This document shows positions 10,054-19,484 of a stretch of DNA of 26,459 nt, in pieces. The notes below the pieces were generated by a model, which made no database searches, was not told the origin of the DNA, and saw nothing but the letters and a program-made list of their open reading frames with translations. Position numbers and translations under genes: made by a program. Source of the stretch: Chara braunii (taxonomy: Eukaryota > Streptophyta > Charophyceae > Charales > Characeae); the NCBI GenBank assembly GCA_003427395.1, contig BFEA01000024.1:121774-148232 (forward strand). Reading direction: 5' to 3'. Each line of letters opens with the position of its first letter. Within the stretch, counting starts at the first letter, position 1.

Positions 10054-10160
10054 ATGAACCTGGCCAAAATGAGGCCCAAGTGCCCCCGAAGGGGCCTAGT
10101 GGTGAAAATTGGCCATGGGGGTACCTCGGTTCACCATGGGGCACATGGGGAGGCCCATGG

Positions 10161-10199
10161 GCTGGCCGGACTGCTGGTTTCAGCCTACATAAGCTGGGA
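10161..10199 (+). promoter_or_regulatory. Candidate core promoter, copy 1
   Basis: A 39-base block is identical to 25230-25268, whereas surrounding sequence differs at roughly one base in five or six. It contains TACATAAG (10186-10193), a TATA-box-like element. A GTGAGT donor-like site follows about 425 bases later, with similar spacing in copy 2, so this block may set the transcription start of the LTR. Identity alone does not prove promoter function. Confidence 0.45.
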
Positions 10200-10610
10200 G
10201 TTCATTCCGCCACACTCCCATTTGCATGAGGAGTGCCCATGCTGCCCAAGTGTGCCCATGAGAGCACCACACTCACTTGGAGTGAGGAGAGGGGAACCCA
10301 TGCCAGTATGGGAGCTTAGAGGAGAATAGGAGCTAGGAGAGGAGCTCTGAAGGCTGGTGGTAGGGAGGTTGGCACTAGGAAGGTGATCCACCATAGCCCC
10401 CAGGGTGTGAGGAGGAGAGAGAGGCTAGAGGGAGTCCCATTAGCCTTCCTAGAGGGAAGGATTCTATAGCCATAGTGGTTGGAGCTTGTGGCAACTTGGG
10501 AGGAAGTGAGAGAGGAAGGAGGGGAAAGGGCTTGAAGAAGAAGGAAGCCATAGCTAGGTAAGGAGAAACTTCATCAAAGGTTGGGATATCAACTTCAAGA
10601 CCAAGGAGAG

Positions 10611-10616
10611 GTGAGT
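10611..10616 (+). promoter_or_regulatory. Candidate 5' splice site, copy 1
   Basis: GAG|GTGAGT is a near-consensus plant donor. It is conserved at 25689 and followed by a long pyrimidine tract. A possible acceptor is CTCTATAG ending at 10793, which would give an intron of about 183 nt made almost entirely of the CTT tract. Splicing is inferred, not shown. Confidence 0.35.
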
Positions 10617-10625
10617 GGAGAGAGT

Positions 10626-10790
10626 CTTCTTCTTCTTCCTCTTCTTCTTGTTCTTCTTCTTCTTCTTCGTCCCCTTCTTCCTCCTCTTCTTCCTCTTCTT
10701 CTTCTTTTTTTTCTTTTTTTTTTTCTTCTTCTTCTTCTTCCCCTTTCCCTCTTCTTCCTCCTCTTCTTCTTCTCTTCTCCTCTTCCTCTA
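10626..10790 (+). repeat. Impure (CTT)n microsatellite, copy 1
   Basis: About 165 bases of C and T only or nearly so, dominated by CTT with CCT interruptions. Long leucine/phenylalanine or lysine/glutamate frames here are artefacts of the repeat. The copy 2 tract is about twice as long. Confidence 0.95.
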
Positions 10791-10870
10791 TAGATATCTC
10801 CCAAAGATTTGGATAGCCAGTAGAAGACTTTTCCACTAGTAATAGACTCTCCGTTGTCCATTTTCTAGTC

Positions 10871-11750
10871 TAGTGTAAATCGCAACTTTCCCTTGTGTGT
10901 GTGTGAGTCCAAAAGTGAGTTTCACTCACTTTCTCTCCACTCTCTCCTTCAATCTNNNNNNNNNNNNNNNNNNNNNNNNNNNNNNNNNNNNNNNNNNNNN
11001 NNNNNNNNNNNNNNNNNNNNNNNNNNNNNNNNNNNNNNNNNNNNNNNNNNNNNNNNNNNNNNNNNNNNNNNNNNNNNNNNNNNNNNNNNNNNNNNNNNNN
11101 NNNNNNNNNNNNNNNNNNNNNNNNNNNNNNNNNNNNNNNNNNNNNNNNNNNNNNNNNNNNNNNNNNNNNNNNNNNNNNNNNNNNNNNNNNNNNNNNNNNN
11201 NNNNNNNNNNNNNNNNNNNNCCTAGTGTAAATCGCAACTTTCCCTTGTGTGTGTGTGAGTCCAAAAGTGAGTTTCACTCACTTTCTCTCCACACTCTCCT
11301 TCAATCTTCACTATGGTGTAAATCACCAGTTCAATCTTGGTTCATTCTAATGTTTTTGTGGTGTTGTTTTCATGCATTGTCCATTTTTCTAGTCTAGTGT
11401 AAATCGCAACTTTCCCTTGTGTATGTGTGAGTCCAAAAGTGAGTTTCACTCACTTTTTCTCCACTCTCTCCTTCAATCTTCACTATGGTGTAAATTGCTA
11501 GTTCAATCTTGGTTCATTCTAGTGTTTTTGTGATGTTGTGCTCGTGCATTGTCAATTTTTATAGTCTAGTGTAAATCGCAACTTTCCCTTGTGTGTGTGT
11601 GAGTTCATAAGTGAGTTTCACTCACTTTCTCTTCACTCTCTCCTTCGATCTTCACTATGGTGTAAATCGCTAGTTCAAGCTTGGTTCATTCTAGTATTTC
11701 TGTGATGTTGTGCTCATGCATTGACCATTTTCCTAGTCTAGTGAAAATTG
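10871..11750 (+). repeat. 172-bp tandem array, interrupted by a gap
   Basis: The anchor TAGTGTAAATCGCAAC (TAGTGAAAATTG in the last unit) occurs at 10871, 11223, 11395, 11567 and 11739, giving an exact 172-bp period after the gap. Units contain TTGTGTGTGTGTGAG and CACTCACTTTCTC. The last unit is truncated and leads into C-rich sequence. The array is unrelated by eye to the 91-bp array at the same position of copy 2. Confidence 0.93.
10956..11220. other. Assembly gap of 265 N
   Basis: The run of N lies within the 172-bp array. Anchors on either side are 352 bp apart, against 344 expected for two units, so the true copy number here is unknown. Confidence 0.99.
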
Positions 11751-11755
11751 TCATT

Positions 11756-12540
11756 GCCCCCCCTGTGCTCTATTCAAATATCGCATGCTTTCCCCCCCCC
11801 CCCCCCGTGTTCTATTCGAACGCAGTAATTGAGAAGTAGGTAGGATGCTGTTTATCAACTGTTTCGACTACTATTGTTGCTGCTTTTTCTGATGTCTATA
11901 GGTCCTTAGCTGCTGATAAGGTCTGGCCAAGCCAGACATCTGCTACTGCAAGAAAAAGCAAGTGGCCTGCCGCCCGACGCAAGACCGCCCCGAGAACCGC
12001 AAACGGGTCAAAATGACCCGAGGGCACCACTATAACAGACCTGTCAAATCTGGGATATGAGGCCTGAGATTTCTCAGACCCGGCAGACCATCAGAGTCCG
12101 ATTTTCTGAAAAATCAGAAAATGGACTTCCCCGAACTGTTCACCTTAAGGCGGGACGGCGTCCGAAACAGGCAACTACGGCCAAACGGCGTCGGAATCAC
12201 TTCAAATTTTGCAGAGGCCTTCCCTGAGGTACAATGAAAGAGCCCTCCAAATTTTGAGTGATTCTGAGGTCGTTTGGGGCAGAAAACACAGGCCTGTGTT
12301 TTCCGGCCCTCCACACTTAGGCAAAAACGGCGAAAGTGCCGAAAAGTGACAAATCTGCAAATTCTGCGTTTTCTGCAAAAACTGTGTTTCTGCAAATCTG
12401 TGGGTACCTACAGAACTGTGTTTTCTGCAAATCTGTGTCTTTTTGCATAGCTATTGTAGGATTAAGTGCTAGGATTTGTGCGCGAAGGCCGAAGGGGTGT
12501 AGACGGGCGGACCGGGACGCGTGAAGTAGCAAGGACGACG
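11756..12540. other. Noncoding segment with clustered perfect hairpins
   Basis: No gene. After a 15-base C run (11792-11806) come five perfect inverted repeats: GTCTGGC/GCCAGAC 11931-11947; CGGGTCA/TGACCCG 12004-12020; CTGAGA/TCTCAG 12064-12077; ATTTTCTGA/TCAGAAAAT 12101-12122; and a 22-bp palindrome at 12282-12303. From about 12350 the motif TTTCTGCAAATCTGTG is repeated. This could be part of another LTR. Confidence 0.7.
12282..12303. repeat. Perfect 22-bp palindrome
   Basis: GAAAACACAGG followed directly by its reverse complement, with no spacer, centred at 12292/12293. Confidence 0.95.
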
Positions 12541-12549
12541 CCTCCCATC

Positions 12550-14600
12550 TTCAACCTTCCACCTCCACCACCTCCTTCACCCATCCACCATAGCCAACCA
12601 CCTTGCACCTTCTTCCTCCACCACCTCCTTCACCCATCCACCATAGCCAACCACCTTGCACCCTCTTCCTCCATCACCGCCACCACCCCTCCACCATAGC
12701 CGACCACCTTCCACCTTCTTCCTCCACCACCTCCATCACCCGCCCACCATAGCCAACCACCTTGCACCTTCTTCCTCTATCACCTCCACCACCCGTCCAC
12801 CATAATCAACCACCTTGCACCTTCTTCCTCCACCACCTCCATCACCGGACCGCCATAGCCGGCCACCTTCCACCTTCTTCCTCCACCACCTCCATCACCC
12901 GTCTGCCATAGCTGACCACCTTCCACCTTCTTCCTCCACCTCCTTCTTCACCCATCCACCATAGCCAACCACCTTGCACCTTCTTCCTCCATCACCTCCA
13001 CCACCCATCCACCATAGCCGACCACCTTCCACCTTCTTCCTCCACCACCTCCATCACCCGTCCACCATAGCCGACCACCTTGTGCCCTCTTCCTCCGCCA
13101 CCTCCTTCACCCATCCACCATAGCTGACCACCTTCCACCTTCTTCCTCCACCACCTCCTTCTCCCGTCCCATAGACAACCACCTTCCACCTTCTTCCTTC
13201 ACCCCCTCCTTCACCCGTCCACCATAGCCAACCACCTTCCACCTTCTTCCTCCACCACCTCCCTCACCCATCCACCATAGCCAACCACCTTGCACCTTCA
13301 CCCTCCACCATCTCCTTCACCCATCCACCATAGCCAACCACCTTCCACCTTCTTCCTCCACCACCTCCTTCACGCGTCCACCATAGCCAACCACCTTCCA
13401 CCTTCTTCCTCTACAACCTCCTTCACCCATCCACCATAGCCAGCCACCTTGCACCTTCACCCTCCACCATCTCCTTCACCCGTCCACCATAGCCGACCAC
13501 CTTCCACCTTCTTCCTCCACCACCTCCCTCACCCATCCACCATAGCCAACCACCTTGCACCTTCACCCTCCACCATCTCCATCACCCGTCCGCCATAGCC
13601 GACCACCTTCCACCTTCTTCCTCCACCTCCTTCTTAACCCATCCACCATAGCCAACCACCTTGCACCTTCTTCCTCCATCACCTCCACCACCCATCCACC
13701 ATAGCCAACCACCTTCCACCTTCTTCCTCCACCACCTCCCTCACCCATCCACCATAACCAACCACCTTGCACCTTCACCCTCCACTGTCTCCTTCACCCA
13801 TCCACCATAGCCGACCACCTTCCACCTTCTTCCTCCACCACCTCCTTCACCCGTCCACCATAGCCGGCCACCTTGCACCCTCTNCCGACCACCTTCCACC
13901 TTCTTCCTCCACCACCTCCTTCACCCGTCCACCATAGCCGGCCACCTTGCACCCTCTTCCTCCACCACCTCCTTCACCCGTCCACCATAGCTGGCCACCT
14001 TGCACCCTCTTCCTCCACCACCTCCTTCACCCGACCACCATAGCCAACCACCTTCCACCTTTTTCTTCCACCACCTCCTTCACCTATCCACCATAGCCAA
14101 CCACCTTCCACCTTCTTCCTACGCCACCTCCTTCGCCCATCCACCATAGTCAACCACCTTGCACCTTCTTCCTCCATCGCCTCAACCCCCCATCCACCAT
14201 AGCCGACCACCTTCTCCCTTCTTCCTCCACCACCTCCATCACCCGTCCACCATAAGCGACCACCTTGCACCTTCTTCCTCCGCCACCTCCTTCACCCATC
14301 CACCATAGTCGACCACCTTCCACCTTCCTCCTCCACCACCTCCTTCACCCGTCCACCATAGCCGACCACCTTCCACCTTCTTCCTCCACCACCTCCTTCA
14401 CCCATCCACCAGAGCCAACCACCTTCCACCCTCTTTCTCCACCACCTCCTTCACCCGTCCACCATAGCCGACCACCTTCCACCTTCTTCCTCCACCAACT
14501 CCTTCATCCACCCACCATAGCCGACCACCTTCCACCTTCCTCCTCCACCACCTCCTTCACCCATCCACCATAGCCAACCACCTTGCACCTTCTCCCTCCC
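12550..14600 (+). repeat. 53-bp minisatellite, about 39 units
   Basis: The anchor CCATAGCC recurs every 53 bases. Each unit reads approximately CATAGCC-RACCACCTT-SCACC-TTCTTCCTCCACC-ACCTCCTTCACCC-RTCCAC. Two unit types alternate irregularly: AACC...TTGCACC and GACC...TTCCACC. A rarer form with TTCACCCTCCAC starts at 13297, 13456, 13562 and 13774, separated by 3, 2 and 4 units. The plus strand is almost free of G. Because 53 is not a multiple of 3, the open frames inside (for example Gly/Trp-rich on the minus strand) are repeat artefacts. Confidence 0.96.
13811..13957. other. Probable assembly join artefact
   Basis: A single N at 13884 is flanked by the same 73 bases on both sides (13811-13883 and 13885-13957). 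The anchor spacing across it is 74 instead of 53, so the array phase is broken exactly here. This is what an uncollapsed overlap between two contig ends looks like. Confidence 0.85.
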
Positions 14601-15909
14601 CCATCCTCTTCCGTCGTTCAAAGGACGTAAGCAAGGAGGACACCAAAGAGCGTAAGGGACATTAGGTAGGGCGGTAGGGGACGCTAGGGGGTGAGGCTGA
14701 TTAGTGGTTAGGTGTCTCTTTCTCCTCCCATCTCTCTCCTTCCTTTTCTCTTTTTCTCACTTTCCCTCTCCCTCTCTCCCTCTCTCCCTCTCTCCCTCTC
14801 TCTCTCTCCCTCCTCCTCTCCGTCTCTCTCTCCCCTCCCGTTCTCTCTCGTTAAGAACCTCCACTTCATCCTCCCCCTCCTCTTCCTTTTTGGCACGTGA
14901 CTAACTCCCTCACTTGTTACATTGCCAGGGAACGAATGGTAAAAGAAGCAGCCCTCACTTGGTGGAGAAGAGGGCAAGGGAAGGGTTGCCGGTCCCTTGC
15001 GCCACCAAGAAGGAGAAAAGGGGAATCTTGGAGGAATTGGGAAGGCGAGAAAAAGCGGAAGGAAGAAAGTTTGGCACAAGGTCAGTTGACTCAACCATTC
15101 CCCCGACTGCTTGACTGAGGAGAATGCATAGCTTGATTGTGAAGGGAAGGGGAAGTTGAAGGAACTTAGGCTTGCGAGAAGGGCAATGCGTTGATCCCAA
15201 TGGGGGATTGTATCGATCTTTGCTTGTGTGGGACTGTGGAGGTGAGTGGCCTGGATGGCTTGAGCGGGATTGGGTCGGGGATTCGCAAGCGAAAGGAAAG
15301 CGTGAGGATGCTTGGGGGAAAGGGACAAGGAAAAAGGGGTGTGACTTGGCATGATGAATGCGTGTCTTGACTCTTTGCATGCAATGTGGAAGCCCGGAAA
15401 GACTAAGGGTTAGCGACGGATATGTGAATATAATGCGTGTGTCAAGCAAAAAAAAAAAAATAGGGGCTAGGGGATGGATGGCGCCGCCATATCCCGATGA
15501 TGCCATAGGGATTGTTGTGCTTAGAGAAAAGGTGTGTGGCCCAAGGATGACGCTTGGCCTACGCACGAAAAGAAGAAAACTTCATAAGGAACCCCCTGGA
15601 CTGCTTATGTATTGAAAGGAGCAATTGCCTGACCACATCTAAGTGAATCAAGAAAACGTCGCGAGTGACCGTAAAGCTACCATCTAACGCGAGAGCGGAG
15701 CTACATCCCCCAATGTAAAGCCCTCTCGCAAATGGCCCATCCCCACCCATCTCAAAGCACTAGGTGGGGGTGCCCCTGGGACGAATGACCCGCGCCCTGA
15801 GCATGAGCGTGGGCGGGTCGAGCCAAATGGGACCCGCAAAGGGGTCGACTCAGGCTCGAAAGTCTATCGGGGTACGGCCCTACAACGGTCACCATGCCAA
15901 ACCGCTGGG
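14601..15909. other. Unassigned G-rich and low-complexity sequence
   Basis: No gene supported. It contains a CT microsatellite (14745-14850) and an A-run at 15450-15461. Two long minus-strand frames (14955-15566 and 14708-15352) overlap each other in different frames and are Ser/Pro/Leu-rich, so I treat both as spurious. GACCCGC and GCGGGTC form an inverted repeat around 15788-15820. Confidence 0.5.
14745..14850 (+). repeat. CT-rich microsatellite
   Basis: CTCTCCCT-type repeats with blocks of CTCTCTCT. Confidence 0.93.
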
Positions 15910-16531
15910 ACTACCTTCTTAACCCGAAAAAAATGTACGTACCTTGTATACGAATACAACGTACGAGGTACGTTGTATTCGAATACAACATACGTACGTT
16001 ATAGAACGAGTTTAGGGTACAACTTTTCAGAAGTCTGTAGTACCTCCATTGTTTTTATTTTTATCTCAAATTTGTTTGGGAATTTCGCCAAGACCCGCAC
16101 GCAAAAGTTGTTTGCATTGCAATGTTGTACAATATACTTTTTTTTCAAATTTTTTACGGAAGTTTTTTTTTAAATCAAAATTATGAAAAAATCAGTAAAG
16201 AACATTTTCATCCTCGTTTTTATTTTTTTCTCAAATTTTCTCGTGAATTTCGATAAGACCCTCAGGCAAACGTTGTTTGTATTGCATTGTTGTATAACAT
16301 TTTATTTTTTTCGGATTTTTTTTATTACTTTTGAAAAATCAAAGTTCCAAAATTTTGAATACAACATACGTACGTTGTATTCGAATACAACGTACGTACG
16401 TTATATTCGAACGTACGTTCTATTCGAACGTACGTTCTATTCGGGGAAAAACAAGCGATTTCTGAAAACCCAATTTCCAGAGGTAATTTGAATAGAACGT
16501 ACGTACATTTTTTTCAGGTTAAGAAGGTAGT
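15910..16531. mobile_element. AT-rich foldback/MITE-like element
   Basis: The ends are inverted repeats: CTACCTTCTTAACC.. at 15911-15942 is the reverse complement of 16499-16530 with one mismatch in 32 bases. Just inside both ends are GTACGTAC and TTGTATTCGAATACAA palindromes; the right end has a perfect 32-bp palindrome (16367-16398) and 17-bp direct repeats of CGAACGTACGTTCTATT. The AT-rich core contains a tandem duplication with a 165-bp period (from about 16051 and 16216). No transposase is encoded. I could not find a convincing target-site duplication, so the superfamily is open. Confidence 0.75.
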
Positions 16532-17420
16532 ACACGCATGCTTTGCCGCAAGTCCTTGGTCTTGCTTGCTGCGCAATAAAAGTCATGTTGGGCATGCCAG
16601 TCCTATAAGAGACGCTCACCAGACCATCTATAAATATTTCTGGTGGGTTCCTGTTGGACCCTGGTTGTGATCGTCATCCTGATTGCGACGTTAAATAATT
16701 CTTGAGGACCGTGGGGGCCGTCCTTAAACTGCCTCTTGATCAGCCAGATCAACCGGAAGTAAGGCTCGTTGCATGCGACGATAGAGAAGATGCAGGGCTG
16801 GCAGGCTTACCATAGACTTGGGGCACAGGGGTGGGCTGGATTGCACACCTTTAGACACGCCGTATGAACCAGTGCTATAGGACGTCGACATAAAGTGACT
16901 AGTCAAGAGGGATATAGGGGGAGGGAAGAATCCAGTAACTGCTCGATTGTTCAATATTGTAATATTTCCATTCAACATGCATTTCAACAAACAATTTTAT
17001 TTTTATTTTTGATTAGTTAGTTATGACGGACTGCTAACAGCTAACAGACTGTTGCAGATAGAGTAACTGTCTATTCTTGCTGCAAGCATCTGTTTCAGCC
17101 TAGCCAAAAGTAGGAGTAGAATTGTTTGCAGGGGTCTGAAACTATCTGCTGTTACCGCTTGACTGCTTCCTGATAAATCAGGACCGTATATTTAATTTTA
17201 TTTATTAAGCGGTTGGGTGCCACACTGCGATAGGTCCCAGCGAGGACACTAGTTCAGATTGCATGCCACGTGTTGGTTTGGGGTGAAGATGACACTGAGG
17301 TTGAGACACATAGACTAGGATGAGGGGAGGATTGGTTGTGGACAAACACTTCGTCGGTCGACCACTTGCTTGGGGTTAAAGCCAAGCGAGGAAAGGAGAC
17401 AGCGAAGAGCAGCTGAGGAA
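16532..17420. other. Unassigned, possible LTR remnant
   Basis: No gene. A TGTTGGACCC at about 16652 and T/A-rich stretches at 16990-17020 and 17190-17210 could be LTR parts of the relic that follows, but no PBS was found. Confidence 0.35.
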
Positions 17421-18233
17421 ATGAAGGACTCACAGAAGATACAGGTAGCAGCAGCCAACGCAGTGATGGCACTAGCAGTTGTAGCAGCAGCGAACGTTAG
17501 AGCCAAGGCCGAGGCAGCAAAGGCTACTGTTTTTGCAATGTCCAAGGTCTCTTCTCATGCCTCTTTGATAGGTGTTAGTCAGGGCATATCAAGGTCTTGC
17601 ACAAGTCATTTTGTTGGCATGCAGGACCGCCAACAACAACCCTTGTCAGTGGAGGATGTTGAGATTAGAGAAACGGATGCCCTTCACACGGAGTTATAGC
17701 GTCAGATACAGGAGGTAGAGGATAGACGAGACTGAGTTAGAAGAAGAAAGCCTAGACTAGAGGCGAGGTAGGTGGAACTAAATATGGTAGAAGCTTTGGA
17801 TGTGGAAGCCCCTAATGAGCGGACACTTCAGTCCAGTTAGTGTGGTTGAAGTACAGGCTGTGTCTTAGGAAGTGTTGGCCACATTGATAGCCAGTCAGAA
17901 TTGAATTTTGGCTGCGCAGAGAGGCCCCAAGCCTACTGTGAGGCATGCGCAACCTGTTGTAGTTCCCCCAGCGGTGGCCGGAGTGTCCGTGTCATTGCTG
18001 CCTATGAGCGGTCCCTTGGTACCTCAATACGACATATTTCCAACAGGCGGTTCATCAGTAGATAGTGGTGGCAGACTGCAGGATCTACTTCATCTGTCCC
18101 CATATCAACTGCTGCAACTACAGTACGGCAGCTGGGCCACCGACTTATGCAGCAGGTTAGGCAACCTGTTCCGCCGGTTCAATCACCGATGCAGCAGGCA
18201 CAAGTGGTTGGTCCACAGCCAGAGACACGTGTC
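17421..18233 (+). pseudogene. Possible gag-like retroelement relic
   Basis: From the ATG at 17421 the frame encodes an Ala/Glu/Lys-rich helical segment (about 90 residues) up to a TAG at 17697. The same frame then reads RQIQEVEDRRD, stop, VRRRKPRLEAR, stop, VELNMVEALDVEAPNE, a charged coiled-coil-like stretch interrupted by TGA and TAG. A shifted frame carries a Pro/Val-rich stretch (GPKPTVRHAQPVVVPPAVAG, 17920-18000), and the original frame resumes with Gln/Pro-rich sequence (LMQQVRQPVPPVQSPMQQAQ, about 18144-18205). Coiled coil followed by a P/Q-rich linker fits plant Ty3/gypsy Gag, but no zinc knuckle is visible. Stops and frameshifts make it non-functional. A degraded host gene is possible. 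Confidence 0.3.
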
Positions 18234-19425
18234 TAGAGAAGGGAGAAAATGTAGTTGCAACAAGGTAGTTGCATGGGTATGCACAAGGCGATGACACAAC
18301 CATAGTCTTGACTCTTGGGCTAGGGCCAAGTGTCTTGATCGGTTTCTGTTCATAGGGAAACTAGTTGTGTTGCTGGGTTGTTGTGCAATAACCCTATTCT
18401 CTTCGCTACTCACATTAGATGCTTACCTATTGGAGTAGGAAGTGATTCCAACCAGGCTACAGACGATTCTTCTTTTTCTAAAAGGCTTGGAATACGTGGC
18501 CGAGCTAAGTAACGTGTGTGAAGCCTTGGATGATAAGAGGAAGAAGAAGCCACCTGCGATCGACGGAAGGACGATCTTCGGGTACAGACAGAGCGAGTAG
18601 GCGGCCATCAAACCAGAGGGAGGAGTTTGGCCGTTTGTAGTTAGGCTGAGGCGACTGGTATGCGGAAGGGCAACCAGTCTAGGACTCAAGGGAAAGGTCC
18701 TACTCTGTCTATGAGGATGAGAGAGGGTCTTGGATGTGCGGATAGCCCGACTTTAAAGGGGCACCCGCAAAATGTATGACATAAATGGCCAAAGGGTCCA
18801 GTCCAGTTGGTCACCACGGGGATGCATCCCAAAGAGGGGTAAGGCATCTTCAACCTAGGAAAGCACTGCGAGCACTTCCTTGGGAAGCACATCCGGTTTG
18901 TAGAAGTAGTACCCGCTTCTGCTCTTGTTGAGGTGGTGCAATCCCTTACCATCTCAAAAGACGACCAAGGTTACTAACTCCTTAGTCACTCCGAAGGCAC
19001 ATTTGAACCACATGAAGCTCTATTCATGAGGTGTGTCTGAGTCCGTACAGGAGCTAGATGGTGAGACCTGCTACCTGCCTGGGTGACGAAGTGAAAGGTT
19101 CCAAGGATCTGGTAGACAACAATGTAGGTAGCCATGGGACTCGCAAACATTGTTCTCCGTAAGACTACATTAGTCACATTTGTATGATAAGTCTGCACAT
19201 TGGGACCGTGCGCAACGGCTAAGGCGATCTGTAGTATCTAACTTAGACAATACGAAAGCATTAGTGCGTCAGGACTACATAACAGATGTAGCCGGTGCTT
19301 CCGCCTATGGGGGAAGGCTGCTAAGGACAACATTCTATCTGTTGGAAAGTCATCACCTTCGTGTTATGTACCACTTCAGGGTTGCAATGTTTGTGATGCA
19401 CGTGCGGAGGGCATGTGCGGAGATG

Positions 19426-19428
<3 letters not shown>
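18234..19428. other. Unassigned, possibly retroelement-derived
   Basis: No intact frame. Near 18480-18590 the plus strand reads GLEYVAELSNVCEALDD then KRKKKPPAI before a stop. Near 18990-19037 it reads VTPKAHLNHMKLYS, faintly like the end of a gypsy integrase. Neither is long enough to assign. Confidence 0.3.

Positions 19429-19480
<52 letters not shown>
19429..19480 (+). repeat. (AG)26 microsatellite
   Basis: An uninterrupted run of 26 AG dinucleotides. Its perfection suggests it is young or length-variable. Confidence 0.98.

Positions 19481-19484
<4 letters not shown>

Larger units (their letters stand above)
6734..11755 (+). mobile_element. Large noncoding LTR-like element, copy 1 (LARD-like)
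   Basis: This segment is homologous, in the same orientation, to 21926-26459. It starts TGTCGGGACC, then matches copy 2 at TGTGCACAACAGAGAAA (about 6796 against 21988) and continues in parallel to the CTT tract at 10626. Order: TG terminus; 26-bp subterminal repeats; stem-loop module A; purine tract; tandem duplication; module B; further stem-loops; core-promoter-like block; GTGAGT site; CTT tract; 172-bp tandem array. No protein-coding frame is convincing. A TG start, promoter-like block and lack of coding capacity fit a very large LTR of a non-autonomous (LARD or Tat/Ogre-like) retrotransposon. The 3' end is undefined: I see no CA plus PBS after the array. Confidence 0.62.

Noticed and set aside
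7440-10060. CRISPR-like array from the recurring GCAGTCCGAG motif
   Set aside because: Spacing is irregular, the motifs are inverted-repeat stems of differing sequence, and the genome is eukaryotic.
10375-10861. Glu/Lys-, Leu- and Phe-rich open frames over the CTT tract (also 25659-26061)
   Set aside because: Pure consequence of the (CTT)n repeat; several frames on both strands are open at once.
12466-14573. Trp/Gly-rich and Pro/Ser-rich open frames in the minisatellite
   Set aside because: The 53-bp unit rotates through all three frames and the openness follows from lack of stop-forming triplets.
14708-15566. Two minus-strand frames of over 200 codons
   Set aside because: They overlap in different frames, are Ser/Pro/Leu-rich, and have no recognisable domain.
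18986-19037. Plus-strand VTPKAHLNHMKLYS as end of a gypsy integrase
   Set aside because: Only about 14 residues, with no upstream integrase core in frame; too short to claim.
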